A program made the translations under genes and the position numbers. A stretch of DNA of 64,000 nucleotides, taken from positions 96,479-160,478 of the forward strand of contig DASWNP010000040.1 of NCBI GenBank assembly GCA_036399175.1, given 5' to 3'. Each line of letters begins with the position of its first letter. Position 1 is the stretch's first letter. This DNA comes from DASWNP01 sp036399175 (GTDB lineage Bacteria; Acidobacteriota; Blastocatellia; Pyrinomonadales; Pyrinomonadaceae). A model generated the notes under the pieces. The model saw only the letters and a list, made by a program, of their open reading frames with translations, made no database searches and was not told the DNA's origin. This document shows positions 52,394-60,881 of the stretch, in pieces.

Positions 52394-52496
52394 GAAAAGC
52401 AAGTAGGAAGTATGAAGGCGGAAGGCGGAAAGAGAGCCATTCAAGCTTGAGCAGCAGGCTTTCCGCCTTCATCCTTCCGCCTTCCTGCTTGCTCTT
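52394..52496. repeat. Heptad inverted repeat, AAGTAGG/AAGGCGG family, overlapping the methyltransferase 3' end
   Basis: Left arm AAGCAAGTAGGAAGTATG and GAAGGCGGAAGGCGGAAAG, right arm of CCGCCTTC units. The right arm encodes the C-terminus (RASRKAEG) of the TrmH-type gene. Same family as 7694-7792. Confidence 0.88.
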
Positions 52497-53287
52497 TGCC
52501 GGTTGGCTTCGTAGAGGAGGACGGCGAGGGCGACGGCGACGTTGAGGCTTTCGACGGGTGGACGCATGGGAATTTTTATCTGGAAGTCTGCCTGAGAGGT
52601 CTCCGTCTCGTCGAGCCCTGCGGCCTCCGCGCCGAGGATGACGGCGCGCGGCTCAGTCCAGTCGAGGGCGGTGTGCTCGCGTCCGGCTCGCACGTCGGTT
52701 GCGACGGTCGGAATCGAACGCTCGGCGCACCAGTGCGCGGCTTCGCGCAGGCTCGCGCCCGTCCAGACGGGCAGGCGAAAGCTCGAGCCCATCGCTCCGC
52801 GCAGAGCTTTGGGAGAGAACAGGTCGGTCGAGCCTGTCGTCGAAATCACGCCGGTCGCGCCCGCCGCTTCCGCCACCCGGAGCATCGCCCCCGCGTTCGA
52901 CGGGTTGCCGACGCCGTGCATGACGACCAGAAGAGGCGTCTCTCTCACGTTGCTTTCGAGGACTGAAGCCTCGGTCGGCGGGCGACGAGCGAGGGCGACG
53001 ATGCCCTGCGGCGTCTTCGTATCGGAGAGAGAAGCGAAAACATCTTCATCGACCGCGACCGTGCGCCGCGCCCTCCGGCTCAATTCTTCGACGAGACGCG
53101 CCCCGCGCTCGTCGCTCAAGAGCCTCTCCGTGTAGAGCACATCCTCGATGCCGACCGGCGAGCGCGCAGCCTCTTCGCACAGCCGCACGCCCTCGACGAA
53201 CATCAGCTCGCGCTCTCGTCCCTCGCGCGCCGCCCGCGCCAGCTTGAGCAGAGGATTGCTTCGGCTCTTGATACGCTCACTCCGCAC
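52469..53287 (-). CDS. TrmH/SpoU family RNA 2'-O-methyltransferase
   Basis: 272 residues from GTG 53287. An N-terminal substrate-binding domain (SRSNPLLKLARAAREGRERE, LMFVEGVRLCEEA) is followed by the SPOUT knot with GVGNPSNAGAMLRVAEAAG, LRGAMGSSFRLPV and ILGAEAAGLDETE and the end motif MRPPVESLNVAVALAVLLYE. It methylates 23S rRNA or tRNA; the target is not fixed by sequence. Its last 8-10 residues come from the inverted repeat. Confidence 0.93.
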   Translation of the reverse strand: MRSERIKSRSNPLLKLARAAREGRERELMFVEGVRLCEEAARSPVGIEDVLYTERLLSDERGARLVEELSRRARRTVAVDEDVFASLSDTKTPQGIVALARRPPTEASVLESNVRETPLLVVMHGVGNPSNAGAMLRVAEAAGATGVISTTGSTDLFSPKALRGAMGSSFRLPVWTGASLREAAHWCAERSIPTVATDVRAGREHTALDWTEPRAVILGAEAAGLDETETSQADFQIKIPMRPPVESLNVAVALAVLLYEANRQRASRKAEG

Positions 53288-53315
53288 TCTTCGATGCTCC
53301 CTCCGTCTCCGTTCC

Positions 53316-54311
53316 TCACGCCTCTGTTCTTTGTGTCTCCGCGCCTTCCGTCCGCTCCAATTCGATTTCAGCCCACACAGGCCAATGGTCGGAGACGCTC
53401 AGAGGCCGCGCCACTCCCCAGCGCACGACGCGCAGGCCGCGCACGAAAATCCAGTCGGCGTGCAAACGGTAGAGACCCGCGCGCCACGTCGGCGTGCCCG
53501 TCGGAATCGGCGACGTGTAGCCGTGCTCTTCGAGAAAGCGGCAAGTCGCCATGCGCGATTCCGGCGTCAGCGTGTTGAAATCTCCGAGTAGAACGACGGG
53601 CTCGCCCGCGTGCTCTTCGGCGCGTGCGAGGATGGCCGCGTGCTGCGCAAGCTGGCCTTCGACTTTGGCGTGCGGGTCGATGTGCGAGTTGAAGACGCGG
53701 ACGCTGCCCGAGCCGAGCGCAAGCGTCGCAGCCAGCGCGAGGCGCGGCCTCCACGCGCACTCGAACCAGGGCAGCTCCACCCGCTCGACCTCCGACATCT
53801 GCGCGCGCCCGAGCAGCGCCACGCCCGTCTCGCCCTCTTCATTCATCCTCAAAGGCTCTTCAAAATCGAGCCACCATTGCTTCGACTTCGGCGGCTCGTC
53901 CTTCGGCTTCCGCATCGACGCGTGCGCATAATGCCAGCGCATCGCCCGCGCCAGCTCAAGCGCGACGTGACGACCGCCCGCGCGCACCGTCCCCCGGTCG
54001 GCCTCCTGCAAAGCGACGAGGTCGGCCGGCGGCATCAACTCGCCTTCAGTAAAGGCACGCGCCGCTCGCTCGACGTTGCCCGCGACGAGCGACGGGCGAC
54101 GACCAGGGCGACGAATCCCGACGCGACGAAAGAGACTCCCCGTGATGAGAAAAGAGCCGACGGCGTAGCGTATGTTGAAGGTAGCGACGACGAGCCTGTC
54201 GGGCGCACGCGCGAGCCGCGCGCCGGGCGGCGCGAAGCTGCCCCGCTCGATTTCCGGCTCGGCGACTGCATCGCCCGACGCCTCCGCTCGCTCATTTAAA
54301 CTCGAACGCAT
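53316..54311 (-). CDS. Endonuclease/exonuclease/phosphatase (EEP) family protein
   Basis: 331 residues with ATFNIRYAV (Asn), LVALQEADRGT (metal Glu), RVFNSHIDPH, VVLLGDFNTLTPESR (Asp and Asn) and SVSDHWPVWAEIEL (Asp-His). All catalytic residues of the DNase I-like fold are visible. No signal peptide is evident. Members include nucleases and phosphodiesterases; the substrate is unknown. It precedes the methyltransferase gene by 28 nt on the same strand. Confidence 0.88.
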   Translation of the reverse strand: MRSSLNERAEASGDAVAEPEIERGSFAPPGARLARAPDRLVVATFNIRYAVGSFLITGSLFRRVGIRRPGRRPSLVAGNVERAARAFTEGELMPPADLVALQEADRGTVRAGGRHVALELARAMRWHYAHASMRKPKDEPPKSKQWWLDFEEPLRMNEEGETGVALLGRAQMSEVERVELPWFECAWRPRLALAATLALGSGSVRVFNSHIDPHAKVEGQLAQHAAILARAEEHAGEPVVLLGDFNTLTPESRMATCRFLEEHGYTSPIPTGTPTWRAGLYRLHADWIFVRGLRVVRWGVARPLSVSDHWPVWAEIELERTEGAETQRTEA

Positions 54312-54396
54312 CTCGAACCTTTACGAAACTCCTACAGCCGACGCAGAATCTCCCTGAAGCATTCTTTTTATGAATCAACGCAGGAGGGAATTATAG

Positions 54397-54783
54397 ATGA
54401 ATAATCGCGTCATGGCCGTAGTTGACGACATGTTTTTCGCCGCCAAGATACGCGGCACGGCTGAGCAGTACGGCGTCCGTGTAGATTTCGCGCGCAGCGC
54501 AGATGCCATCTTCGAGACGGCGACCGAAGAGCCGCCCAGCCTTCTCATCATCGACCTCAACGCCCAACGCACAGACCCCTTCGCCCTCGCCGAACGCCTC
54601 AAGGCCGACGAGCGCCTGCGCTCCGTCCCCATCCTCGGCTTCTTCTCACACGTCCAGACCGAACTCCAAAACCGCGCCCTCGCCTCCGGCTTCGACCGAG
54701 TGCTACCGCGTTCGGCTTTCACAAAAAAACTTCCCGAGATATTGCAGGGCAAACTGGCGGGCGAGAATGCGTCACCGGATTAG
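54397..54783 (+). CDS. Stand-alone receiver-like protein
   Basis: 128 residues from ATG 54397 with AGGAGGGA 7 nt upstream. The fold resembles a response-regulator receiver: acidic VVDDMFFAAKIRG, LLIIDLNAQRTDP with a candidate phospho-Asp, and VPILGFFSHV. The usual Lys of the last strand is in AFTKKLPEIL, out of the standard KP context, so phosphorylation may be weak or absent. No output domain is present. It is followed by an unrecognised gene with a strong ribosome site. Confidence 0.78.
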   Translation: MNNRVMAVVDDMFFAAKIRGTAEQYGVRVDFARSADAIFETATEEPPSLLIIDLNAQRTDPFALAERLKADERLRSVPILGFFSHVQTELQNRALASGFDRVLPRSAFTKKLPEILQGKLAGENASPD

Positions 54784-54811
54784 CAATACCTCACCAAAGG
54801 AGGCTAATTCG

Positions 54812-55270
54812 ATGGCAGTAGATGTTCACGTCGAGCAGGGGAGCGGCGGCGGTTTGATATGTCGAGACCCTCACTCGCCAAATTCAATCCTCGTACACGT
54901 CGCCCCCAATTCGGAATCTGTCGTCAGAGGAATCTTGCAGGCGGGACTCTGGGAAATAGCCAGTCTCAGCATCTTAGCCTTCCGTGATTTGGATGTAAGG
55001 CCGCTCTTCCCACCCAACTCACAGATGGCGCACGTTGCATCTGCCCTGCACCCTTACAGAGACTACAATCCTTCACGGCAAGTCATTTTGCCTGCCAACG
55101 TGCATCCCGACGTACATCGCTGGATGTCACTCAATGATTATCTGGCCGCTTGGAGTTGCGTCATAGTATTCTCTAGATGCTTGCCAAACACCGACCGGGG
55201 TCGCCTCTCACTCTGGTTGAGGTACATCTTACCGAGATGCACCAGAGTCGTCTGGAGTGATACAAGGTAG
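54812..55270 (+). CDS. Unrecognised small protein with atypical codon use
   Basis: 152 residues from ATG 54812, with AAAGGAGG 8 nt upstream, the strongest ribosome site in this part of the window. The sequence contains GGGLICRDPHSPNSILVHV, GILQAGLWEIASLS, HPYRDYNPSRQ and RWMSLNDYLAAWSCVIVFSRC, and ends in a basic hydrophobic stretch. I do not recognise a family. Its codons are richer in A and T than its neighbours, which suggests a recent arrival or a fast-evolving lineage-specific gene. No partner can be named. Confidence 0.6.
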   Translation: MAVDVHVEQGSGGGLICRDPHSPNSILVHVAPNSESVVRGILQAGLWEIASLSILAFRDLDVRPLFPPNSQMAHVASALHPYRDYNPSRQVILPANVHPDVHRWMSLNDYLAAWSCVIVFSRCLPNTDRGRLSLWLRYILPRCTRVVWSDTR

Positions 55271-55277
55271 ACGCTGG

Positions 55278-55324
55278 AAGGGAGAGAGTTGCTGCATCAA
55301 CATGCGACAACGCTCTCCTTTCTT
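55278..55324. terminator. Possible bidirectional terminator hairpin
   Basis: AAGGGAGAGAGTTG pairs with CAACGCTCTCCTT around a 16-nt loop, with one A-G mismatch in the stem and short T/A runs on either side. It lies between two convergent genes. Confidence 0.55.
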
Positions 55325-55333
55325 ACGCATGCT

Positions 55334-56353
55334 TCAACCGACGGCGGCGGGCGCAATCACTTCATGGATGGCGCGCACTTCCTGTATGAGATGCTCGTAC
55401 TGTTCGGGAGTGAGAGCCTGCGCGCCGTCGCAGAGCGCGCGTGCGGGCTGGTCGTGGACTTCGATGATGAGTCCGTCCGCGCCGACGGCGACGCCTGCGC
55501 GCGCGAGCGGTGTGACCATGTAGTTTTTGCCAGTGCCGTGCGAAGGATCGACGATGACGGGCAGGTGCGAGATGCGACGCACGGCCGGAAGCACGGCGAG
55601 GTCGAGCGTGTTGCGCGTGTGCTGCGTGAAGGTGCGAATGCCGCGCTCGCAGAGGATGACGTTGTAGTTGCCTTCGGACATCACGTACTCGGCGGCGAGC
55701 AGCCACTCGTCGAGCGTGGCGGAGAGTCCGCGTTTGAGAAGAACGGGGATGCGCGCCTGCCCCGCGCGTTTGAGTAGAGAGAAGTTCTGCATGTTGCGCG
55801 CGCCGATTTGGATGACATCCGCGTAGCGCTCGACCATGTCGAGGCCGTGCTCGTCCATCGCTTCGGTGACGATTTTCAATCCGTAGGTGTCGCGCACCTC
55901 GGCCAGAATCTTCAAGCCCTCTTCGCCGAGACCCTGAAAGGCATACGGCGAAGTGCGCGGCTTGAACGCCCCGCCGCGAAAGAAACGCGCGCCGCTGCGC
56001 CTGACGGTCTCGGCGACGGCCAAAGCCTGCGTCCTGCTCTCGATGGCGCACGGCCCCGCGATGATAGCCAACTCGTCGCCGCCGATAGTCGCGTCGCCGA
56101 CCCGCACGATTGTTCGCTCTGGACGCAAATCGAGCGTGATGAGCTTGTAAGGCTTGCTCACGCGAATCGCTTCGGCCACGCCGGGCAGGGTCTCAAAATG
56201 CGTCGGGTCGATAGCACCCTGATTACCCGTGACGCCGATGGCGGTGCGTTGCGCGCCCGGCAGCGCGTGCGCCCTGAACCCCAAATCCATGACGACGCGC
56301 ACGACATTCTCGATGTCGCCCTCCGTCGCGTCGGACTTCATAACGATGAGCAT
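55334..56353 (-). CDS. aroF: 3-deoxy-7-phosphoheptulonate synthase (AroF type)
   Basis: 339 residues. It condenses phosphoenolpyruvate and erythrose 4-phosphate, the first step of aromatic amino acid synthesis. An N-terminal ferredoxin-like regulatory domain (about 1-70, MLIVMKSDATEGDIENV) precedes the barrel with IAGPCAIESRTQ, FFRGGAFKPRTSPYAFQGLG, IGARNMQNFSLL, LKRGLSATLDEWLLAAEY, CERGIRTF and VDPSHGTGK. This is the Thermotoga-like type with an N-terminal domain, probably feedback-inhibited by an aromatic amino acid. Confidence 0.95.
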   Translation of the reverse strand: MLIVMKSDATEGDIENVVRVVMDLGFRAHALPGAQRTAIGVTGNQGAIDPTHFETLPGVAEAIRVSKPYKLITLDLRPERTIVRVGDATIGGDELAIIAGPCAIESRTQALAVAETVRRSGARFFRGGAFKPRTSPYAFQGLGEEGLKILAEVRDTYGLKIVTEAMDEHGLDMVERYADVIQIGARNMQNFSLLKRAGQARIPVLLKRGLSATLDEWLLAAEYVMSEGNYNVILCERGIRTFTQHTRNTLDLAVLPAVRRISHLPVIVDPSHGTGKNYMVTPLARAGVAVGADGLIIEVHDQPARALCDGAQALTPEQYEHLIQEVRAIHEVIAPAAVG

Positions 56354-56372
56354 TTCAACTCTCCAAAAAAAC

Positions 56373-56486
56373 TCGTGAATCGTAAATCGTAAATCGTGAA
56401 TAGTTAAAACCAGTTCTTTCTATTCACCATTGAGCATTCAACGTTCATCCGGTCTTTCTATTTACGATTTACGATTCACGATTTAC
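56373..56486. repeat. Heptad inverted repeat, AATCGTA family
   Basis: Left arm CGTGAATCGTAAATCGTAAAT, centre GTTAAAACCAGTTCTTTC, right arm ATTTACGATTTACGATTCACG with an added TTCACCATTGAGCATTCAACG block. It lies between aroF and argS. Confidence 0.9.
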
Positions 56487-56492
56487 CAGCAT

Positions 56493-58574
56493 TTACATTC
56501 GTTCGGGAACGCTGATGCCGAGCGTCGAGAGCGCGGCGGTTAATTGGCGTCGGACGAGGTCGGCGATGATGACGAGGACGGCGCGGCGCGCAACGTCTTC
56601 TTCGCCGATAATCCTGTGTCGATGATAGAAGAGGTTGAAGGCGCGCGCCAGTTGGAACGCGTACTTGGCGAGATGCGACGGCTCGACCTGCGCGACCGAC
56701 TGCGCGACGACTTCGTCGAGCCGCGCCGAGAGCATCACTATCGACCAAAGCTCGTCGCCGCCTTCACCTTCGAGCACACGCCCGACCTGCGTCGCGGCTG
56801 CTTCCTCCGAAGTCGAACTGACGAACGCGAAGGCGCGTTCGCGCGCCGACTCGTCCAGCTTGCGGAAGATGGAATTGGCGCGAACGGCGGCGTACTGGCA
56901 ATAAGGGCCGGTCTCGCCCTCGAAGGAGAGCGCCTCTTTGAAGTCGAAGGCGATGACGGAGTTTCGCGTCCATTTCAGGAGGAAGTAGCGCAGCGCGCCG
57001 ACGGCGATGGAGCGCGCCGTCTCAAGCTTTTCCGCGTCGGAGAGCGCGGCGTGCCTGGCTTCGACTTCCTTGAGCGCGCCCGCTTCGAGGCGATTGACGA
57101 GGTCGTCGGCTTTGACGCCGAGGCCGCGCCGCCCGCTCATCTCGACGAAGGGGCGCGCGCGGTCTTCGTCGCTCAGCTCCAGTCCAAGCTCTTCGCATGC
57201 GGCGGGCGAGAGCGCGACCATCTCGTAAGCCAGATGCACGCTCGCCTCTTCGCCGACTTCGGGCGCGACCGCCGCCACGCCCCGCCGAACTACCTCCTGC
57301 GTGTAAGACTGACGCGAGTCGATGACGTTATAGACCACCTCGCCGCCGCCGAAGTGCGGAGCAGCAGCGCCTTCATCTTCGATTGATTGTTCGGCGGTCG
57401 TCACCCAGACGGTGTGGCCGTCCGGGTAGGTGCGAAAGGGCTTGTACTTAAAGTCGATTTGGAGCTTGCCGAGTTTCCAGAGTTGATAGGCGATGTCTTT
57501 GCCGGTGTAAGTAATCGTGCCGTTCGAGCGGACGATAACCTTGTCGGCCTCGTGCTCGTCGGTGCTCGAATGCGTGTCCATCGGCATCACCCAGCAACCG
57601 GCGTTGCGCCCCTCCGGCTCGAAGCGAATCGCGCCAGTCTCCTTGAGCTGAGAGAAGGCGCGCTGCCACATGAAACGAAGAATCTCCGACTCGCGCGGCA
57701 GCACGTCATAGCGAATGCCGAGACGCCCCATCGTGTCGAGATGGCAGTTGACGATGCGCATGGCGACGTAATCGGCAAGCTCGGCGGTCGGGTTTCCGCC
57801 AGCTTCGATTTCATGCAGCGTCTGGCTTCTCAGTCGTAGCCGCTCCGGGTCTTCCTTCGCGTCCGCGTTGCCGTGCCGGTAAAAGAGGCCGACCTTCGTA
57901 TACAAATCCCAGCAGAAATAGTCGAAGGGGCGTTCGGCGGGAAGGGAACGGTCGAGAGCGCGCACGTCTTCGAGCGTCATGTGCTCGATGTGCATGAAGC
58001 CGACGACGACATCGGCGACCTGTACGCCCGTGTTGTCGATGTAGTTCTCGACCTCGACGCGACGGCCGGCAGCGCGCATGACGCTGACGAAAGCGTCGCC
58101 GAGCACGGCGTTGCGGACGTGGCCGATGTGCGCCGCCTTGTTCGGATTGATGTTCGTATGCTCGACGATGACTTTCGGCGAAGACGCATCGGCGCGCGGC
58201 TGCTCGGCATCGGCGCTCGTCGAAGCAAAGCGAGCGAGCAGAGCCGACCGGTTGTAGAAAAGGTTGAGGTAACCTGCGCCCGCGACTTCGACGCGCGCGA
58301 CCATCTCGTCGGCTTCGAGCGCGAGGCGCAGCTCTTCGGCGATGGCGCGCGGCTGGCGTTTCTCCCCCGTCGCCTGCTTGATGCGCTTCGCCAATTCAAA
58401 AGCGACGGGGAAAGCCAAATCGCCCAGCTCCGTGCGCGGGGGAACTTCGCCGCTCACTTGTTCAAGCTCGATGCCGAATTTCTCTTCAGCCGTCCTGCGC
58501 ACGCGCTCGCGCAGACGCTCCTGCAATTCAATCAACTTCAAAAGTGAATGCGTCCTTCTACGCTGCCCGACCAT
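56493..58574 (-). CDS. argS: Arginyl-tRNA synthetase
   Basis: 693 residues. It charges tRNA-Arg. NPNKAAHIGHVRNAVLGD holds the HIGH motif; the KMSKS region is SGRRGLGVKADDLVNR-like, lacking canonical KMSK, as is normal in many ArgRS. The N-terminal Add1 domain and C-terminal anticodon-binding domain (LARAFNLFYHRHRI) are present. ATG 58574 has no ribosome site; TTG 58541, with AAGGA about 10 nt upstream, is a plausible alternative that would remove 11 residues. Confidence 0.95.
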   Translation of the reverse strand: MVGQRRRTHSLLKLIELQERLRERVRRTAEEKFGIELEQVSGEVPPRTELGDLAFPVAFELAKRIKQATGEKRQPRAIAEELRLALEADEMVARVEVAGAGYLNLFYNRSALLARFASTSADAEQPRADASSPKVIVEHTNINPNKAAHIGHVRNAVLGDAFVSVMRAAGRRVEVENYIDNTGVQVADVVVGFMHIEHMTLEDVRALDRSLPAERPFDYFCWDLYTKVGLFYRHGNADAKEDPERLRLRSQTLHEIEAGGNPTAELADYVAMRIVNCHLDTMGRLGIRYDVLPRESEILRFMWQRAFSQLKETGAIRFEPEGRNAGCWVMPMDTHSSTDEHEADKVIVRSNGTITYTGKDIAYQLWKLGKLQIDFKYKPFRTYPDGHTVWVTTAEQSIEDEGAAAPHFGGGEVVYNVIDSRQSYTQEVVRRGVAAVAPEVGEEASVHLAYEMVALSPAACEELGLELSDEDRARPFVEMSGRRGLGVKADDLVNRLEAGALKEVEARHAALSDAEKLETARSIAVGALRYFLLKWTRNSVIAFDFKEALSFEGETGPYCQYAAVRANSIFRKLDESARERAFAFVSSTSEEAAATQVGRVLEGEGGDELWSIVMLSARLDEVVAQSVAQVEPSHLAKYAFQLARAFNLFYHRHRIIGEEDVARRAVLVIIADLVRRQLTAALSTLGISVPERM

Positions 58575-58677
58575 GTTGGTCGATAAACGTTTTCATGCTC
58601 GGAAATTTTCCGGTACGACAAAAAAGGAGTATAGCGCAGCGCGTTTCAGTGTTGCCAACGCTCGCGGGCGCGTTTGC

Positions 58678-58708
58678 TTGACACTCATCGGGCGCGCTCT
58701 GTTACCAT
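58678..58708 (+). promoter_or_regulatory. Possible promoter of the sirtuin gene
   Basis: TTGACA at 58678-58683 and TACCAT at 58703-58708, with a 19-nt spacer that is longer than optimal. The start codon follows 14 nt later, giving a very short leader. Confidence 0.4.
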
Positions 58709-58721
58709 CGCTTTTTATTCG

Positions 58722-59477
58722 ATGAAGACTGAAGCAGGACAAGCGATTTCGGATGAGCTGCGGGCGCGTCTCTGTGCGGCGCGGCGGGTCTTCGTGCTGA
58801 CGGGCGCGGGCGTGTCGGCTGAAAGCGGCGTGCCGACGTTTCGCGGCGGCGGTGGCGCGGGCGTCTGGAAGGGAATGCCCTTCACAGTCATCTCGTCGGC
58901 GCAGATGCTGGAGCGCGATTTGCCGGAAGTCTGGCGGTGGTTCGACTACCGTCGCGGAGTTATCAAAGACTTGCAGCCCAACCCCGCGCACACGACGCTC
59001 GCGCGCTGGCAGGAACGCTTTCCCGATTTTACTTTGGCGACGCAGAACATCGACGGCCTTCACGCCGCCGCAGGCTCGCGCGACGTGCTTGAGCTTCACG
59101 GCCAAATCTGGCGCGCACGCTGCACGCGCTGCGACGCGCGGCTCGACCTCCGGCGCGAAAGCGACGAAGGCGAGCGTCCGCCCACCTGTCCGACGTGCGG
59201 CGAATGGATGCGTCCCGACGTGGTGCTCTTCGGAGAGATGCTTCCCGATGGCGTCTTCGAGCGCGCGGCTGAGCGAGCCGCCCGCGCGGAAATCTGTTTC
59301 GTCGTCGGCACTTCCGCGCTCGTCTATCCGGCGATGCGCCTGCCCGAAATCGCACGCGCCGTCGGCGCTTACATCGTCGAGATAAATCCCGAGCTGACGC
59401 CTCTCTCCGACTGGTGCGACGAGACCATACAAGGGCGCGCCGGAGAACTGCTACCACTGTTGGGTGATGGAGGTTAG
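58722..59477 (+). CDS. cobB: Sirtuin-family NAD-dependent protein deacylase
   Basis: 251 residues from ATG 58722. It removes acyl groups from lysines using NAD. Motifs are FVLTGAGVSAESGVPTFRGG, TQNIDGLHAAAGS, LELHGQIWRARC (catalytic His), the zinc pairs CTRC and CPTC, RPDVVLFGEMLP and VVGTSALVYPA. The YxxR desuccinylase signature (Tyr and Arg about 3 residues apart) is not evident in the expected stretch (FDYRRG), so acyl preference is unclear. Confidence 0.94.
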   Translation: MKTEAGQAISDELRARLCAARRVFVLTGAGVSAESGVPTFRGGGGAGVWKGMPFTVISSAQMLERDLPEVWRWFDYRRGVIKDLQPNPAHTTLARWQERFPDFTLATQNIDGLHAAAGSRDVLELHGQIWRARCTRCDARLDLRRESDEGERPPTCPTCGEWMRPDVVLFGEMLPDGVFERAAERAARAEICFVVGTSALVYPAMRLPEIARAVGAYIVEINPELTPLSDWCDETIQGRAGELLPLLGDGG

Positions 59478-59551
59478 GGGATAGGGGATGGTGAAAGCAA
59501 AAAGCTTCGGTCTTTTTCTTCCCCATCCCCCAACCTCTAGTCCCCATCCCC
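59465..59551. repeat. Heptad inverted repeat, GGGG(T/A)TG family
   Basis: Left arm TTAGGGGATAGGGGATG, right arm CCCCATCCCCCAACCTCTAGTC, with centre AAAGCAAAAAGCTTCGGTC. It spans the end of the sirtuin gene and the gap before larC. Confidence 0.85.
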
Positions 59552-59560
59552 GCTTGACCA

Positions 59561-60748
59561 ATGAGAATTCTCTACTTCGATTGTTTCGCCGGGGCGAGCG
59601 GCGACATGATTCTGGGCGCGCTGGTGGGCGCGGGGGTGGAGGAGCGTGCGCTGTTGGAGGGGTTGGCTTCGCTCAGCGTCGAGGGCTACGAGCTGAGCTT
59701 CGAGCAGGTTGAACGCTCCGGTATCGCCGCGACGCGTGCGCTCGTGCGGACGGGCGAAGAGCATCATCATCGACACCTGTCGGACATCAGGAGAATCATC
59801 GAGGACTCGCGTTTAAGCGGCGGCGTGAAGGAGCGCGCAGGCGAAATCTTCTTGCGGCTGGCCGAGGCCGAAGCGCGCGTGCATAACATGGCCGTAGAGC
59901 GCGTCCACTTCCACGAGGTCGGCGCGCTGGACGCGATTGTCGATGTGGTGGGCGCGTGCATCGGCTTCGAGCTACTGGGCGTGGAGCGTTTCAGTTGTTC
60001 GGCGCTGCACGTCGGGAGCGGGATGGTCGAGATGGCGCACGGGCGTTTTCCCGTCCCGCCGCCCGCCGTCGCGGAGCTGCTCAAGCGAGCGCCGATTTAC
60101 TCGACCGGGATTGCGGGCGAGCTTGTGACGCCGACGGGCGCGGCGATTATCAGCACGGTCTGCGAAGAGTTCGGAAAGATGCCGCCGATGCGCGTCGAGC
60201 AGACGGGCTACGGCGCAGGGATGCGCGAGTACGAGCGTTTCCCGAACGTCCTGCGCGTGCTCGTCGGCGAGACGGAAGGCGCTGCGGAGTATGAAAAGCT
60301 GCTGATGGTTGAAACGAACCTTGACGACGCTTCGCCGCAGCTCGTCGGCTTCGTGATGGAACGCGCCTTCGAGTCCGGCGCGCTCGATTGTTATTTTACT
60401 CCGGTGCAGATGAAGAAGAATCGACCGGGCGTGCTGGTCTCGATTCTGTGCGAGCTGCGCCGGCGCGAAAAGATGTTCGAGCTGCTGTTTGCCGAGACGC
60501 CGACTCTCGGCGTGCGTTGTTATGAAGTCGAGCGCCGCGCGCTCGAACGTGAAATCGTCACTGTCGAGACCGTCTACGGGCGCATCGACGTGAAAGTGGC
60601 GCGCATGAACGGGCAGGTCAAAGGCTACACGCCCGAGTACGACCGATGCCGCGAGGCGGCGACGCGAGCGAACGTGCCCCTGCGCACGGTCGAAGAGGCG
60701 GCGCGCACAGCCTTCGCGCGCCTACTGGAAATGCAGGAAAGAAATTAA
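59561..60748 (+). CDS. larC: Nickel-pincer cofactor biosynthesis protein LarC
   Basis: 395 residues. LarC inserts nickel into the pyridinium dithio-dicarboxylate cofactor used by lactate racemase and relatives. The N-terminus ILYFDCFAGASGDMILGAL, a His-rich GEEHHHRHLSDI and VERVHFHEVGALDAIVDVVG, VPPPAVAELLKRAPI, and the C-terminal ETNLDDASPQLVGFVMERAF are all characteristic. Here one continuous frame encodes it, whereas Lactobacillus larC is reported to use programmed frameshifting between larC1 and larC2. No larB, larE or larA is in the window. Its stop lies in the start of the next repeat. Confidence 0.92.
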   Translation: MRILYFDCFAGASGDMILGALVGAGVEERALLEGLASLSVEGYELSFEQVERSGIAATRALVRTGEEHHHRHLSDIRRIIEDSRLSGGVKERAGEIFLRLAEAEARVHNMAVERVHFHEVGALDAIVDVVGACIGFELLGVERFSCSALHVGSGMVEMAHGRFPVPPPAVAELLKRAPIYSTGIAGELVTPTGAAIISTVCEEFGKMPPMRVEQTGYGAGMREYERFPNVLRVLVGETEGAAEYEKLLMVETNLDDASPQLVGFVMERAFESGALDCYFTPVQMKKNRPGVLVSILCELRRREKMFELLFAETPTLGVRCYEVERRALEREIVTVETVYGRIDVKVARMNGQVKGYTPEYDRCREAATRANVPLRTVEEAARTAFARLLEMQERN

Positions 60749-60863
60749 CAGGGATGGACAGGACGGAAGAGAAATGATGAATGCGGAATGCGGAATGATG
60801 AATTACTAAAGACAAACTGCTTTCTGCTTTTCATTCCGCATTCATCATTCCGCATTCCGCATT
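60746..60863. repeat. Nested inverted repeat: GGATGGACAG left block, GCGGAAT/GATGAAT arms
   Basis: An AACAGGGATGGACAGGACGG block precedes arms GCGGAAT-GCGGAAT-GATGAAT and ATTCATC-ATTCCGC-ATTCCGC with centre AAAGACAAACTGCTTTCTGC. It begins at the larC stop and lies before folE. Confidence 0.88.
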
Positions 60864-60881
60864 TTGTTTAGAGAGAATGCT

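Noticed and set aside
59561..60748. Programmed frameshift in larC
   Set aside because: The gene is open in one frame from start to stop, so no shift is required here.
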